Positions 19,301 through 28,796 are shown, numbered from the stretch's first letter. The stretch is 64,000 nucleotides of DNA from Pseudomonas graminis (GCF_001705435.1 NZ_MDEN01000063.1:285020-349019), one strand, 5' to 3'. Translations and numbers: made by a program. The notes: generated from the letters alone by a model not told the origin.

Positions 19301-20919
19301 AGCTCGATCAGTCGCTGCGTCCTGCCGACCGCACCCCGGACAAAACCTATGCCACGGACCTGCAAGGCATCGCCCGGCGGATCTGTTTGCTGGAGGGCGT
19401 CCTGCTCAGCGACATGCTCGTCGTGGCCCAAGAAGACCTGGCCCGGATGCGCGCGGTGTCCAGAACCGTTTCGCCGGAGAATGTGGGGCTTTATCTGGGG
19501 TTGTTCGAAAAGTCCCTGGTGCTGCAAGAGAGCGGCGTGCACTGGGCGATGGTCAGAGAGGGACTGTGGCAAAGGCTGCGCGAGGTGCCAAAGGTGGGCG
19601 AGGCCTACTGGCGCACGGAGGCGCTGGAGTTCTACAACAACCGCATGTTCTCCCTGATTGATTGGCGCGCCAGTCGCATGTGGTCGTCCCTGGAGTTGTG
19701 TTTCAGTGCCGAGAGCGTCCTCGATACCCAAAGAGCTGTCAGGTTCAAGCGTCTGCTCGACGACGACTCGCTGCACGCCGCACTCACCTCCCAGGCGGAG
19801 CTGGAAAGGCCTCACGATTACACGATCGCTGAACAGATCAGCGTGCTGGAGAGCTCGCTCAGGGAGTATGACCGGGCCTCGATCGTCGCCCTGGCCACCT
19901 TTGAGAGTGAGCCCGAGGTGGTCAATCCCACGCATTTTCACCGGTTTTTCGAAGACCTGTCGGCGATTTCCGATCGGGCCGAGCACCGGCTGTCGGCCCT
20001 GATACGCGAGAGCGAGGAACCCGCCGATACGCCTGCGGAATATGTCCCGAGGGTCAGGCAGACTCGCAAGCGAGTCATCAAGACCCGAGGGCAGCGCACA
20101 TTGATCGGCCGACTGCGTGAAGGCGAAGAGCCCTCACTGGGTGAAGTCGTTGAGGTCAAGGCGGCCACTGGTGATCGCGTGGTCGGCGCGTACCACCAGC
20201 ACGCGGAGGGGGAATGGGTCGAGATTGAGGAGCAGCCACGCAAGCCGGTCAATCGCGACAGTATCGTTCCACTGGCAGAGCTCATGCGTCGAAGCCGCGC
20301 CCTGCTGGAACGGGTGGAGCCCGAGATTGCCAGCGCGGTGCGTCAGTCACGCCGTGCCAACGAGCCCGAGGACATGGAAGACATCCTGGTGCAGAAGGCC
20401 GACAAGCTTGGCGAGCTGGTGGAAAAACTGCAGATCCATCTGGACGACCCCGATGCGGGAGAGGACGGCGCTCGGTCGCTGCAGGCGGTGCTCGACGATT
20501 TGCAGGCGGGCCAGTCGCGGTTTCGCGAGCAGGGGCGCCAGCTGCGTATCGAGATGATCAAGCGCCAGCCGCCGACGGCCAGTCGCATCAGTTATCTGGA
20601 TCGCCAGCACGAGGTGCACATCGCCCGGGTGGAGGGGAGGAAAAACATGTCGGGGGCCCGTCGCAACGATTTTGTGCAGGAGTATGCGATCCGCGGCAAG
20701 GACGACCACCTCCTGTGGTGGGCGCATTTTCACTACGCCACTGAGCACGCGGCGGCGGATGCCTTCACTGCCGCGCACCTTAAACTCCCGGAACAGCGGC
20801 TGATGGGTTACAGCGCGATGCTCAAGGCCGCCAAGGACAACAAGGAAGTGGTGAGCATTTATCGCAGCGCCATCGGCAAGGAACTGGCGCAGCGGTTGTT
20901 TCTGCATCTGGCCGAGTAA
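16324..20919 (+). CDS. Large dermonecrotic-toxin-family (DUF6543-like) protein
   Basis: This 1531-residue protein resembles the very large Pseudomonas proteins annotated as dermonecrotic toxin domain (DUF6543) proteins. Typical features are the N-terminal half with FDQLNILVDTVALDLND, a middle block SNAESRWALLKRGGWLALES, the GLYEQDGAWYAHVDNAVFRV block, and a C-terminal LLWWAHFHYA...FTAAHLKLPEQRLMGY segment. A Ser/Ala linker near residues 785-795 is encoded by three 9-base direct repeats (18677-18703). Charged helical, coiled-coil-like stretches fill the last third. No signal peptide is visible, and no secretion genes or immunity gene are adjacent. The open frame runs upstream to 16150, but the ATG at 16324 fits better. 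Toxicity is an inference from family naming. Confidence 0.72.
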   Translation: MSPKFDLIAAASRRPTLNDVAIKQLHCAVQQQFPNLEIDPEISVITRTGPDGIQRAETLLKNLQQAFLTGKTPRWRAGANTFVIDQAVRDATATPIDFDQLNILVDTVALDLNDQFQRATVEFWGASAADGQTLWSRLADALKKGYLKALDDTPGLPENEGDFLRPLASFSDQTQRNFMVSLDQAHPDDVIRACIPQAVDASSPASVLPVLAATGVWGGTEMFFTWQSPGLLVRHGSLTELLASIDIPQSVDHPQTWALREVEGDLFCALAQSILAQQLQQIARLDAADAEDFADLDRRMAAATDITPFLLPAVPGMQSPETLPDWLRNANVADRMDFSRRMIAVASAPSGAPGTFNQDLPPLLDYASQQLQREMLADHPEAADLLIADLDVVIRKVIAAAIPSGGQVVASGLVEPVRMSLAEFALENLSGEPAGALHVVHRDGTPAPDWFSGDYLRLLVCQVDIGRHYPALLKRVLVTDPVESAKRQGAYIAQLRAQLPLQALELKMRGEGHFCDSAYQHVIALVQPPQQRPPALRNTTLRPLAFHATAGSQADEVANMFVIGDRDTTRGPVLLYRPFSRQSLTEFTSWAGLRTAIVEPGELQDDVLTWMDDHARQIYANGGFDQPHVVRFGQGSEFAPLETPAPAQLAVDEVVGDPLVALFKANASALIQLADRQSTSNAESRWALLKRGGWLALESLMPFMSGPVGHALWLVQLMSETQGALAEDGNATASERGESMGNVLLTVAMLLLHSSLGEAAIPGRQRAARVVRPTLADLLTAASTPSSASSASSASTPIIPAPAPDPVAMPANLENRLDFTWSRPDQSLTTVQKLALRSFETLPTPELPQPSDAPGTHGLYEQDGAWYAHVDNAVFRVQVDDGDVQIVHPHNLERTGPWLMREGDVWRLDLGLRLRGGGPKRSARQLALENAARLKRVNAEKSELLKRQNDLYIRIVANDNRIDATPLEQHHEVIALIETDVRAVMEIIDRKNELDQSLRPADRTPDKTYATDLQGIARRICLLEGVLLSDMLVVAQEDLARMRAVSRTVSPENVGLYLGLFEKSLVLQESGVHWAMVREGLWQRLREVPKVGEAYWRTEALEFYNNRMFSLIDWRASRMWSSLELCFSAESVLDTQRAVRFKRLLDDDSLHAALTSQAELERPHDYTIAEQISVLESSLREYDRASIVALATFESEPEVVNPTHFHRFFEDLSAISDRAEHRLSALIRESEEPADTPAEYVPRVRQTRKRVIKTRGQRTLIGRLREGEEPSLGEVVEVKAATGDRVVGAYHQHAEGEWVEIEEQPRKPVNRDSIVPLAELMRRSRALLERVEPEIASAVRQSRRANEPEDMEDILVQKADKLGELVEKLQIHLDDPDAGEDGARSLQAVLDDLQAGQSRFREQGRQLRIEMIKRQPPTASRISYLDRQHEVHIARVEGRKNMSGARRNDFVQEYAIRGKDDHLLWWAHFHYATEHAAADAFTAAHLKLPEQRLMGYSAMLKAAKDNKEVVSIYRSAIGKELAQRLFLHLAE
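18677..18703 (+). repeat. Three tandem 9-bp in-frame repeats
   Basis: The unit CTTCAAGCG occurs three times without gaps, adding Ser-Ser-Ala triplets to a linker of the toxin-like protein. Such in-frame repeats may vary in copy number between strains. Confidence 0.8.
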
Positions 20920-20926
20920 TTCCTCA

Positions 20927-20967
20927 GGCCCAGGGCAAAGGCAGATGCCTGGGCGTGCGATTTTTTT
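20927..20967 (+). terminator. Probable terminator of the toxin-like gene
   Basis: GCCCAGG at 20928-20934 pairs with CCTGGGC at 20948-20954, and a run of seven T follows at 20961. It starts 8 bases after the stop codon. The loop and the gap before the T-run are longer than ideal. Confidence 0.55.
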
Positions 20968-21134
20968 AGGATTCGTCACGCAAGGGATTTATCATCCGCA
21001 GCAATTCGGCGGTCGAGTGAGGTTTCCAGCACTCGACCCGCGACTGCGCAGAGAAGTCTGCCGGGGGACGCGACCAAGGGTTAATGGTCGTTTGTCCTCG
21101 TTGAGACTAGACTGCGCCGCGAGTTTCGATCCTT

Positions 21135-21155
21135 CATGCCGCCCGCGGCGGCATG
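21135..21155 (+). promoter_or_regulatory. Perfect hairpin in the sthA leader
   Basis: CATGCCGCC and GGCGGCATG form a perfect 9-bp stem with a 3-base CGC loop, about 50 bases before the sthA start. It may be an mRNA leader structure or an operator. The rest of the 20968-21134 interval shows no gene. Confidence 0.45.
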
Positions 21156-21206
21156 ATTCAGCCAGAGGCACCAGAGTGGTGTCTCGGCCAGTTCTGAGGA
21201 GTACGC

Positions 21207-22601
21207 ATGGCTGTCTACAACTACGACGTGGTAGTGCTGGGTTCGGGCCCGGCGGGTGAAGGCGCGGCGATGAACGCTGCCAAGGCCGGGCGCAAGGTGG
21301 CAATGGTCGACAGCCGCCGGCAGGTCGGCGGCAACTGCACTCACCTGGGCACGATCCCGTCGAAGGCCCTGCGTCACTCGGTCAAACAGATCATCCAGTT
21401 CAACACCAACCCGATGTTCCGCGCCATCGGTGAGCCACGCTGGTTTTCCTTCCCGGACGTTCTGAAGAACGCCGAGAGGGTCATCAGCAAGCAAGTGGCG
21501 TCGCGCACCGGTTACTACGCCCGCAACCGTGTCGACGTGTTCTTCGGCACCGGCAGCTTTGCCGACGAGCGCAGCATCGACGTGGTCTGCAACACCGGAA
21601 TCGTGGAAAAACTGGTCGCCAATCAGATCATCATCGCCACCGGCTCGCGGCCTTATCGCCCGGCCGATATCGACTTTTCCCACAAGCGCATCTACGACAG
21701 CGACACCATCCTCAGCCTCGGTCACACACCACGCAAACTGATCATCTACGGCGCAGGCGTCATCGGCTGCGAATACGCGTCGATTTTCAGCGGTCTCGGC
21801 GTCGAGATCGAACTGATCGACAACCGTGACCAGTTGCTGAGCTTCCTCGACTCGGAAATCTCGCGGGGCCTGAGCTATCACTTCAGCAACAACAACGTGA
21901 TGGTTCGCCACAACGAAGAATACGAGCGCGTTGAAGGGCTGGACAACGGCGTGATTCTGCACCTCAAGTCCGGCAAGAAGGTCAAGGCCGACGCTTTGCT
22001 GTGGTGTAACGGCCGTACCGGCAACACCGACAAGCTGGGTCTGGAGAACGTCGGCATCAAGGCCAACGGTCGTGGACAGATCGATGTCGACGAAGCTTAC
22101 CGCACCAGCCAGCCGAACATTTATGGCGCCGGCGACGTGATTGGCTGGCCGAGTCTGGCCAGCGCAGCTTATGACCAGGGTCGTTCGGCGTCGGGCAGCG
22201 CGGTCGACAACGGTGCGTGGCGCTTCGTCAACGATGTGCCGACCGGGATCTACACCATTCCCGAGATCAGCTCCATCGGTCAGAACGAACACGACCTCAC
22301 CATCGCAAAAGTGCCGTACGAAGTGGGCAAGGCGTTTTTCAAGAGCATGGCCCGCGCGCAGATTTCCCACGAGCCGGTCGGCATGTTGAAAATCCTGTTC
22401 CACCGGGAAACCCTGCAGATCCTGGGCGTGCACTGCTTTGGCGACCAGGCATCGGAGATTGTGCACATCGGTCAGGCGATCATGAATCAGCCGGGCGAGG
22501 CGAACACCCTCAAGTACTTCGTCAACACCACGTTCAACTACCCGACCATGGCCGAGGCTTATCGGGTAGCGGCGTACGACGGCCTTAACCGGCTTTTTTG
22601 A
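21207..22601 (+). CDS. sthA: Soluble pyridine nucleotide transhydrogenase
   Basis: This 464-residue FAD protein transfers hydride between NADPH and NAD+ in the cytosol and balances the two pools. The FAD motif [17 protein letters not shown] is N-terminal and a second Rossmann motif [13 protein letters not shown] lies mid-protein. The region that carries the redox disulfide in lipoamide dehydrogenase reads [15 protein letters not shown], with one cysteine replaced by Thr, the hallmark that separates SthA from its disulfide-using relatives. A GAGGAG ribosome-binding site precedes the ATG. Confidence 0.95.
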   Translation: MAVYNYDVVVLGSGPAGEGAAMNAAKAGRKVAMVDSRRQVGGNCTHLGTIPSKALRHSVKQIIQFNTNPMFRAIGEPRWFSFPDVLKNAERVISKQVASRTGYYARNRVDVFFGTGSFADERSIDVVCNTGIVEKLVANQIIIATGSRPYRPADIDFSHKRIYDSDTILSLGHTPRKLIIYGAGVIGCEYASIFSGLGVEIELIDNRDQLLSFLDSEISRGLSYHFSNNNVMVRHNEEYERVEGLDNGVILHLKSGKKVKADALLWCNGRTGNTDKLGLENVGIKANGRGQIDVDEAYRTSQPNIYGAGDVIGWPSLASAAYDQGRSASGSAVDNGAWRFVNDVPTGIYTIPEISSIGQNEHDLTIAKVPYEVGKAFFKSMARAQISHEPVGMLKILFHRETLQILGVHCFGDQASEIVHIGQAIMNQPGEANTLKYFVNTTFNYPTMAEAYRVAAYDGLNRLF

Positions 22602-22643
22602 GCGGCTCCGGCCGGTGGCCTGAGCCGGCCGGGGAGACCGATT

Positions 22644-23366
22644 TCAGTACTTCCCAAGGGTGGCGCTGGCCAAACCGGGAAAGTCTGTAATCAGGCTGTC
22701 AACGCCGAAGTCAGCGAGCCTGCGCATGAGCGCGGGCTCATTGACTGTCCAGACAGACACGTGCAGGCCCTGATTCTGTGCTTTCTTCAGGCGCTCTGGC
22801 GTGCACAGCGTCCAGTTCAGCGCGAGAATTTCGCAGCCATACCCCTGAGCCACTTTCAGTGGGTCGAGCCAGGCGTACTCCGCCACCAGCCCGCGTGAGA
22901 TGTCCGGCGTCAGCTCCAGGGCCGCGCGCAGCACTTCCCGAGAACTCGACGTGATGGTTACTTTGTCCAGCAACCCGTGGCGCTGAGCCATTTCGCGGAT
23001 GGCCAGCACGGTCGTCGCCGCGCGGGTGCGTGACGCGCTTTTGACTTCAAGCTGCCAGTGGTCGAAGGGACACTGTTCGAACAGTTCTTCCAGACGAGGA
23101 ATGGGGCAGGGCTGCACCCAGCCCGGTCCGCCCTTGCGCGCGTCGTAGGTGACCAGATCGGCGGCATCGTGTTCGACGACCTTGCCGCGCCGGTCGGTGG
23201 TGCGCTTGAGCGTCGGGTCGTGGATCACCATCAGCTCGCCGTCGCGGGACAGATGCAGGTCCAGTTCGCAGCGTTTGACGCCGTGTTTGAGGCATTCCTG
23301 AAAGCTGGTGAGGGTGTTTTCCGGTGCTTCGCCCTTGGCGCCGCGGTGGCCGTAAATAATGGTCAC
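22644..23366 (-). CDS. Glycerophosphodiester phosphodiesterase
   Basis: This protein of about 240 residues has the GDPD TIM-barrel motifs: YGHRGAKGEAPENT (catalytic HR), CELDLHLSRDGELMVIHDPTL with the metal-binding Glu and Asp and the second His, and a C-terminal VWTVNEPALMRRL...DSLITDFPG. Its type is the cytosolic UgpQ-like enzyme that cleaves glycerophosphodiesters to glycerol 3-phosphate and an alcohol. Two GTG codons compete for the start; AAGGAG directly abuts the first, so the second, at 23366, is better spaced. It is convergent with sthA. Confidence 0.9.
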   Translation of the reverse strand: MTIIYGHRGAKGEAPENTLTSFQECLKHGVKRCELDLHLSRDGELMVIHDPTLKRTTDRRGKVVEHDAADLVTYDARKGGPGWVQPCPIPRLEELFEQCPFDHWQLEVKSASRTRAATTVLAIREMAQRHGLLDKVTITSSSREVLRAALELTPDISRGLVAEYAWLDPLKVAQGYGCEILALNWTLCTPERLKKAQNQGLHVSVWTVNEPALMRRLADFGVDSLITDFPGLASATLGKY

Positions 23367-23411
23367 AATCACTCCTTGGTACGCATAGCGCTGGAATAAG
23401 TCGAGCTGGAA

Positions 23412-24005
23412 TCAGTTGGGCTTGACGTCTGGGTCACTTTGCTCACGGGCCAGGCGTCGCTGCGCGGCTTGTCGTTGCAGGATGTGTCGGGCAAGCAATT
23501 GGCGCTGGGCATCGGTGAGGTCGATCCACTCGCTGCCGACGTCAAAATCGCCGATGGCCAACGCATCGCAATGTGTCACCCGGGCGCGCAGCATCATCCC
23601 CGAAGCCTGGGGCATCAGCACCATTTTCACCGACAGCAAGGTGCCGGGCGGGAAGGGTTGAGGGGTCACGAATTGCAGACCGCCCTCGGACATGATCACG
23701 CGCTGGGGGGCGCCCAGCTTGCCCAATGCGGTGTGCGCAACCACTTGACCGAGCAGGTCGATGCGTTTGCTCATGGCCCGAAGGAAGCTGTTGGTGGTGC
23801 GGTCGCGATCATCCAGCTGACGCAGCAGGTGCTGGGATTCGAACTCGGCGACGTGCAATTCGCTCAGCAGATCGAACAGCGTGGAAGTGTCGTGATGGCC
23901 AGGTTCATCTCCCGTCTCTGGGCCGGCGATGCGGTTAATTTCCAGTGCGACGCTGTCCTCGATACGGTAGTATTCGCGGCGTTCTTCTTCATCTAGTGTC
24001 GGCAT
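23412..24005 (-). CDS. PilZ-domain protein
   Basis: This protein of about 197 residues starts with the charged RREYYRIEDSVALEI segment seen in PilZ proteins. A helical middle follows. The C-terminal PilZ-like barrel has MSEGGLQFVTPQPFPPGTLL and FDVGSEWIDLTDAQRQLL. PilZ domains usually bind cyclic di-GMP, but the canonical RxxxR and DxSxxG motifs are only partly matched (SEGG in place of DxSxxG), so ligand binding is uncertain. Two ATGs upstream (24053 and 24005) are possible; the second is chosen because conserved-looking sequence starts there. It is divergent from lolC. Confidence 0.75.
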   Translation of the reverse strand: MPTLDEEERREYYRIEDSVALEINRIAGPETGDEPGHHDTSTLFDLLSELHVAEFESQHLLRQLDDRDRTTNSFLRAMSKRIDLLGQVVAHTALGKLGAPQRVIMSEGGLQFVTPQPFPPGTLLSVKMVLMPQASGMMLRARVTHCDALAIGDFDVGSEWIDLTDAQRQLLARHILQRQAAQRRLAREQSDPDVKPN

Positions 24006-24153
24006 GGCGAACCCATGGTAGCGGCGATTGTCAGAGTGATTGCTCAAAATCATGGCTCGGCTTTTCGAGCATGATTCGGCGGTGATTCGAGTGTAAAGCC
24101 GCTGGCCCAGGCCCGCCACAAGGACGTTCCCATTCCTTCGAACAAGCCCCTAA

Positions 24154-25404
24154 ATGTTCAGACCTCTTTTTGTATTTATCGGTACGCGCTACACCCGTGC
24201 CAAACGTCGTAATCATTTTGTCTCTTTCATTTCCCTGACGTCGATGATCGGCCTCGCCCTGGGCGTGGTGGTGATGATCGTCGTGCTCTCGGTCATGAAC
24301 GGCTTCGACCACGAGATGCGCACCCGCGTGCTGGGCATGGTGCCCCACGCGACCATCGAGTCCGGCGAGCCCATCAATGACTGGCAGGCCCTGGCCGCCC
24401 GCGTCAAACAGAATAAACAGGTCGAAGCCGTTGCGCCGTTTACCCAGATGCAAGGCCTGCTGACCAACAACGGCAACGTGCAGAAGATCCTGCTCAACGC
24501 CATCGACCCGGCGCAGGAGCGCAAGGTGTCGATCATCGACGGCTTCATGAAGCAGGGCAGCCTCGACGATCTGGTCGCGGGCGGCTTCGGCGTGGTGATC
24601 GGCGACAAGGCCGCGACCAAGCTCGGGGTCGGCATGGGCGACAAAGTCACCTTCGTGTCACCCGAAGTCACCGTGACCCCGGCGGGCATGTTCCCGCGCA
24701 TGAAGCGCTTCACCGTGGTCGGCATCTTTCATGTCGGCGCCGGCGAGCTGGACGGCTACCTGGGCGTTACCAACCTGCAGGATCTGGCGCGGCTGCACCG
24801 CTGGAAGCCGGATCAGGTGCAGGGCTTGCGCCTGAAGTTCACCGACCTGTTCAAGGCGCCGCGCACGGCGTACGACATCGCCCAGAATCTCGGCGAGCAT
24901 CAGTATTACTCCCGTGACTGGACCCGCACCCACGGCAACCTGTATCAGGCGATCGGCATGGAGAAATCCATTATCGGCCTGCTGCTGTTGCTGATCGTGG
25001 CCGTGGCGGCGTTCAACATCATTTCCACGCTGGTCATGGTGGTCAACGACAAGCGCGGCGACATCGCCATTTTGCGCACCCTGGGCGCGACCCCGGGCCA
25101 GATCATGGCGATCTTCATGGTCCAGGGCACGGTTATCGGCGTGGTCGGAACATTGATCGGCGCCGGTGTCGGCATTCTTGCGGCGCTCAACGTCAGTTCG
25201 GCGATCTCGGCGCTGGAAGGCCTGATCGGTCACAAGTTTCTCAATGCGGATGTCTACTTCATCGACTATCTGCCTTCGCAATTGATGGCCCAGGACGTGC
25301 TGCTGGTATGCGGCGCGGCGCTGGTCCTGAGTTTCCTCGCCACCCTGTATCCAGCCTGGCGTGCTGCGCGCACCCAGCCGGCGGAGGCGCTACGTTATGA
25401 GTGA
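24154..25404 (+). CDS. lolC: Lipoprotein-releasing system permease LolC
   Basis: This 416-residue inner-membrane protein has one N-terminal helix ([19 protein letters not shown] context), a large periplasmic domain, and three C-terminal helices with the FtsX-type [20 protein letters not shown] motif. LolC with LolE and the ATPase LolD extracts outer-membrane lipoproteins and hands them to LolA. It overlaps lolD by eight bases, so the genes are co-transcribed. Which of the two permease genes is strictly LolC or LolE is set by order here. Confidence 0.92.
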   Translation: MFRPLFVFIGTRYTRAKRRNHFVSFISLTSMIGLALGVVVMIVVLSVMNGFDHEMRTRVLGMVPHATIESGEPINDWQALAARVKQNKQVEAVAPFTQMQGLLTNNGNVQKILLNAIDPAQERKVSIIDGFMKQGSLDDLVAGGFGVVIGDKAATKLGVGMGDKVTFVSPEVTVTPAGMFPRMKRFTVVGIFHVGAGELDGYLGVTNLQDLARLHRWKPDQVQGLRLKFTDLFKAPRTAYDIAQNLGEHQYYSRDWTRTHGNLYQAIGMEKSIIGLLLLLIVAVAAFNIISTLVMVVNDKRGDIAILRTLGATPGQIMAIFMVQGTVIGVVGTLIGAGVGILAALNVSSAISALEGLIGHKFLNADVYFIDYLPSQLMAQDVLLVCGAALVLSFLATLYPAWRAARTQPAEALRYE

Positions 25405-26095
25405 GTCGGGCATGAGTGATAAAGCTGTACTGAGCTGCCGCAACCTGGGCAAGTCCTACGAGGAAGGTCCGGAATCCGTGGTCGTCCTGTCGGGGCTGCA
25501 ACTGGAGTTGCACCCGGGCGAACGCGTGGCGATCGTCGGCAGTTCGGGGTCGGGCAAAAGTACCTTGCTCAACTTGCTCGGCGGCCTCGACACGCCGACC
25601 GAAGGCAGTGTCTGGCTGGCGGGCGAAGAGCTCTCGGCGCTGAACGAGAAGGCCCGCGGCCTGCTGCGCAATCGCGCCCTTGGCTTCGTCTATCAGTTCC
25701 ACCACTTGCTGGCCGAGTTCACTGCGCTGGAAAACGTCTGCATGCCGCTGCTGATCGGCAAGACGCCGATTCCGGAAGCGCGTCAGCGCGCAACCGCCCT
25801 GCTGGAGCGGGTAGGGCTCAAACATCGACTGGCGCACAAGCCATCGGAGTTGTCGGGTGGCGAACGCCAACGGGTGGCGATTGCCCGCGCGCTGGTCAAC
25901 CAGCCGGGTCTGGTCATGCTCGACGAGCCCACCGGCAACCTCGATTCGCATACCGCCCAAGGGATTCAGGACCTGATGCTGGAACTCAGCACGTCGTCGC
26001 GCACCGCTTTTCTGGTGGTGACCCACGACATGACGCTGGCCCGGCAGATGGACCGCGTGTGGCGTCTTGAAGAAGGCCGTCTGGTCGAAGCCTGA
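25397..26095 (+). CDS. lolD: Lipoprotein-releasing ABC ATPase LolD
   Basis: This 232-residue ABC ATPase has Walker [15 protein letters not shown], signature [15 protein letters not shown], Walker [13 protein letters not shown] and the switch His in VVTHDMTLA. It powers lipoprotein release by the Lol complex. The ATG at 25397 has GGAGG nine bases upstream and overlaps the lolC stop. A second in-frame ATG at 25412 is possible. Confidence 0.95.
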   Translation: MSESGMSDKAVLSCRNLGKSYEEGPESVVVLSGLQLELHPGERVAIVGSSGSGKSTLLNLLGGLDTPTEGSVWLAGEELSALNEKARGLLRNRALGFVYQFHHLLAEFTALENVCMPLLIGKTPIPEARQRATALLERVGLKHRLAHKPSELSGGERQRVAIARALVNQPGLVMLDEPTGNLDSHTAQGIQDLMLELSTSSRTAFLVVTHDMTLARQMDRVWRLEEGRLVEA

Positions 26096-26163
26096 CCCGC
26101 ACAACCGGTGCCTTTCGGGCATCGGCTTTTTACTTTCAGCTGCTTAGTTACGGTGCTCCACGA

Positions 26164-27408
26164 ATGTTCAGACCGTTATCCATCTTTATCGGTACGCGCT
26201 ACACGCGGGCCAAGCGTCGCAACCACTTCATCTCGTTCATTTCCATGACCTCGATGATCGGGCTGGCGCTGGGCGTGCTGGCGATGATCGTGGTGCTGTC
26301 CGTGATGAACGGTTTCCAGCAGGAAATGAGCTCGCGGATCCTCGGCATGGTTCCCCATGCGGTGATCTCCGGAGTGAAGCCGCTGGACGATTGGCAGCCG
26401 GCTGCCAAGGCATCGCTCAAGGATCCGCAAGTCACCGCCGCCGTGCCGTTCACTGAAATGGACGGCATGCTGTCGTACAAGGGGTCGATGCAGCCGATTC
26501 AAATCAACGGCGTCGATCCGGCGCTGGAATCCAAGGTCTCCATCGTGACCCAGCACATCGTGCAGGGCCGGTTGCAGGACTTGAAGGCGGGCGAGTTTGG
26601 TGTGGTGATCGGCGAAATCACCGCCCGGCGCTTTCGCCTGAACGTCGGCGACAAACTGACGCTGATCGTTCCGGAAATCAGCAGCGCCCCAGGTGGCATC
26701 ACCCCGCGTTTGCAGCGTTTGACGGTGGTGGGCGTGTTCAAGGTCGGCGCTGAACTGGACGGTTCCATGGCGCTGGTGAACGTCGCGGATGCTGCGGTGA
26801 TCCAGCGCTGGCAGCCCAATCAGGTGCAGGGCGTGCGCCTGGCGCTGACCGATCTGTACGCCGCGCCCCAGGTGTCCACGGCCATTGCCGCCGGCCTTGG
26901 TGCGGACTACAAGGCGGATGACTGGACCCACAGTCAGGGCAGCCTGTTCAGCGCCATGAAGATGGAAAAGACCATGATCGGCCTGTTGCTGCTGATGATC
27001 GTTGCCGTGGCGGCCTTCAACATCATCGCCACGCTGATCATGGTCGTGAACGACAAGGGCGCCGACATCGCGATTCTGCGCACCATTGGCGCCACTCCCG
27101 GGCAGATCATGGCCATCTTCATGGTGCAGGGCACCGTCATCGGCATCGTCGGCACCGTCATCGGCGGTGTGCTGGGCGTGATCGCGGCGATCAACGTCAG
27201 TCAGATCGTCGGCTGGGTCGAGCGGGTGACAGGCCAGCACATCTTCACCTCGGACGTGTACTTCATCAGCAACCTTCCGTCGAAGCTCGAAGGCAGCGAT
27301 GTGGCGCTGATCTGCAGTGCCGGCTTCATCCTCAGCTTTCTGGCGACGATCTACCCGGCCTATCGCGCCGCGCAGATTCAGCCGGCCCACGCCCTGCGCT
27401 ACGAGTAG
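26164..27408 (+). CDS. lolE: Lipoprotein-releasing system permease LolE
   Basis: This 414-residue protein is a close paralogue of the upstream LolC. Both start with MFRPL and share [13 protein letters not shown], the periplasmic region layout and ILRT(L/I)[15 protein letters not shown]. It should pair with LolC and LolD in the same inner-membrane complex. The gap to lolD is 68 bases. Confidence 0.92.
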   Translation: MFRPLSIFIGTRYTRAKRRNHFISFISMTSMIGLALGVLAMIVVLSVMNGFQQEMSSRILGMVPHAVISGVKPLDDWQPAAKASLKDPQVTAAVPFTEMDGMLSYKGSMQPIQINGVDPALESKVSIVTQHIVQGRLQDLKAGEFGVVIGEITARRFRLNVGDKLTLIVPEISSAPGGITPRLQRLTVVGVFKVGAELDGSMALVNVADAAVIQRWQPNQVQGVRLALTDLYAAPQVSTAIAAGLGADYKADDWTHSQGSLFSAMKMEKTMIGLLLLMIVAVAAFNIIATLIMVVNDKGADIAILRTIGATPGQIMAIFMVQGTVIGIVGTVIGGVLGVIAAINVSQIVGWVERVTGQHIFTSDVYFISNLPSKLEGSDVALICSAGFILSFLATIYPAYRAAQIQPAHALRYE

Positions 27409-27608
27409 GAGAGGGATCAGGGGCTGACCCGCGGCGGGGAGCAATGACGCCACGGGTCTGGCGTCCGCGTGCAATATTCCCGGGCATGGCCAGGGGGCAC
27501 GGTCGGTAAGTTGGCGATCAGTCAGTAAACGCTGAAAACCCGGGCCGAACCCGATAAACTTCGCGGCCTTGGTTTTTACAGCCGCTTTATTCAGGTTCAG
27601 GTCCCGCC

Positions 27609-28439
27609 ATGCATCCCGCAGCCGAACACTCGCCGCTGGGCAAGTCCAGCGAATACATCGCCACGTACACCCCGTCTCTGCTGTTCCCGATTCCGCGCGC
27701 TGCCAAGTGGGCGGAGCTGGGCCTGACCGCCGAGACGCTGCCTTATCAGGGTGTCGATTTCTGGAATTGTTATGAGCTGTCCTGGCTGCTGCCGTCGGGC
27801 AAGCCGGTGGTGGCCATCGGTGAGTTCAGCATTCCGGCGGACTCGGCCAATATCATCGAATCCAAGTCGTTCAAGCTGTACCTGAACTCGCTCAACCAGA
27901 CTGCGTTCGCGTCTGAAGCCGAGCTGATCGCCACGTTGGAGAAAGACCTCTCGGCGGCCGCAGGCAAGCCGGTTGGCGTCCGCGTTCGCAGTCTGAAGGA
28001 CATCGAGGCCGAGGGTATCGTCGCGGTGCCGGGTGTGTGTGTCGATGACCTGGACGTGAGCATTTCAAGCTACGACCGCCCTCAACCCGAGCTGCTGCGC
28101 TGCGATGAGTCGCAAGTGGTGGACGACGCGCTGCACAGCCATCTGCTCAAATCCAACTGCCCGGTGACGAGCCAGCCGGACTGGGGCAGCGTCGCGGTGG
28201 AGTACCGTGGCGCGGCGCTGGATCACGCAAGTTTTCTGGCGTACATCGTCAGCTTCCGCCAGCATTCGGATTTCCACGAGCAGTGTGTGGAACGCATCTT
28301 TATGGACCTGAAGCGCTTGCTGAAGCCAGAGAAGCTGACGGTGTATGCGCGTTACGTGCGCCGCGGCGGGCTGGACATCAATCCGTACCGCAGCACGGAA
28401 ACACTGACGCTGGAGAACGGGCGTCTCGCGCGGCAGTAA
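27609..28439 (+). CDS. queF: NADPH-dependent 7-cyano-7-deazaguanine reductase QueF
   Basis: This 276-residue protein is the long, two-domain type of QueF. It reduces preQ0 to preQ1 in queuosine synthesis for tRNA modification. The NADPH-binding [11 protein letters not shown] motif lies near residue 90, and the catalytic Cys is in [16 protein letters not shown] of the C-terminal half. Length agrees with the E. coli type. Confidence 0.96.
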   Translation: MHPAAEHSPLGKSSEYIATYTPSLLFPIPRAAKWAELGLTAETLPYQGVDFWNCYELSWLLPSGKPVVAIGEFSIPADSANIIESKSFKLYLNSLNQTAFASEAELIATLEKDLSAAAGKPVGVRVRSLKDIEAEGIVAVPGVCVDDLDVSISSYDRPQPELLRCDESQVVDDALHSHLLKSNCPVTSQPDWGSVAVEYRGAALDHASFLAYIVSFRQHSDFHEQCVERIFMDLKRLLKPEKLTVYARYVRRGGLDINPYRSTETLTLENGRLARQ

Positions 28440-28470
28440 CTTCTCGACCACTTTCTGCACGTTAACTCAC

Positions 28471-28513
28471 TGTGGGATTGACCGGGTGGAACGCCATCCC
28501 CGTCATTCCCACA
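28471..28513. terminator. Long imperfect hairpin between queF and the DUF4404 gene
   Basis: The left arm begins TGTGGGATTGACC and the right arm ends GTCATTCCCACA, giving a nearly complete stem of about 19 bp around a short AACG loop. It sits between convergent genes, as a bidirectional terminator would, but has no T-run. It could instead be a diverged palindromic repeat. Confidence 0.45.
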
Positions 28514-28532
28514 TGAAGGGGGACGGGATGAT

Positions 28533-28796
28533 TCAGATCCCCATGCTGCCCAGGGTTACCAACACATTGCGCAGCGTGCCGGCGATGGTCGGGTGATCGA
28601 CTTCAAACCGCTCGACCGCCAGGTTGACGCCATCGGCAATGCTCGGGTCCTGGGAGACTGTTTCGAGTTCGATCTGCGCCTGGATCTGCTCCATGACCTC
28701 AGTCAGGTTCCCGCGCTCTTCCAGCGTCAGCTGCGGATTTTGCTCAAGCTGCTCGCGCAACGTGTTGAGTTGTAGTTGCAAGTCACTGACGGACAT
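28533..28796 (-). CDS. DUF4404-family small protein
   Basis: This 87-residue helical protein (LQLQLNTLREQLEQNPQLT, then ERFEVDHPTIAGTLRNVL) matches the DUF4404 family of small cytosolic proteins of unknown function. The helices look amphipathic and coiled-coil-like. GGAAG precedes the start. It is convergent with queF; a nearby gene of this type is, from memory, also found in P. aeruginosa. Confidence 0.75.
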   Translation of the reverse strand: MSVSDLQLQLNTLREQLEQNPQLTLEERGNLTEVMEQIQAQIELETVSQDPSIADGVNLAVERFEVDHPTIAGTLRNVLVTLGSMGI

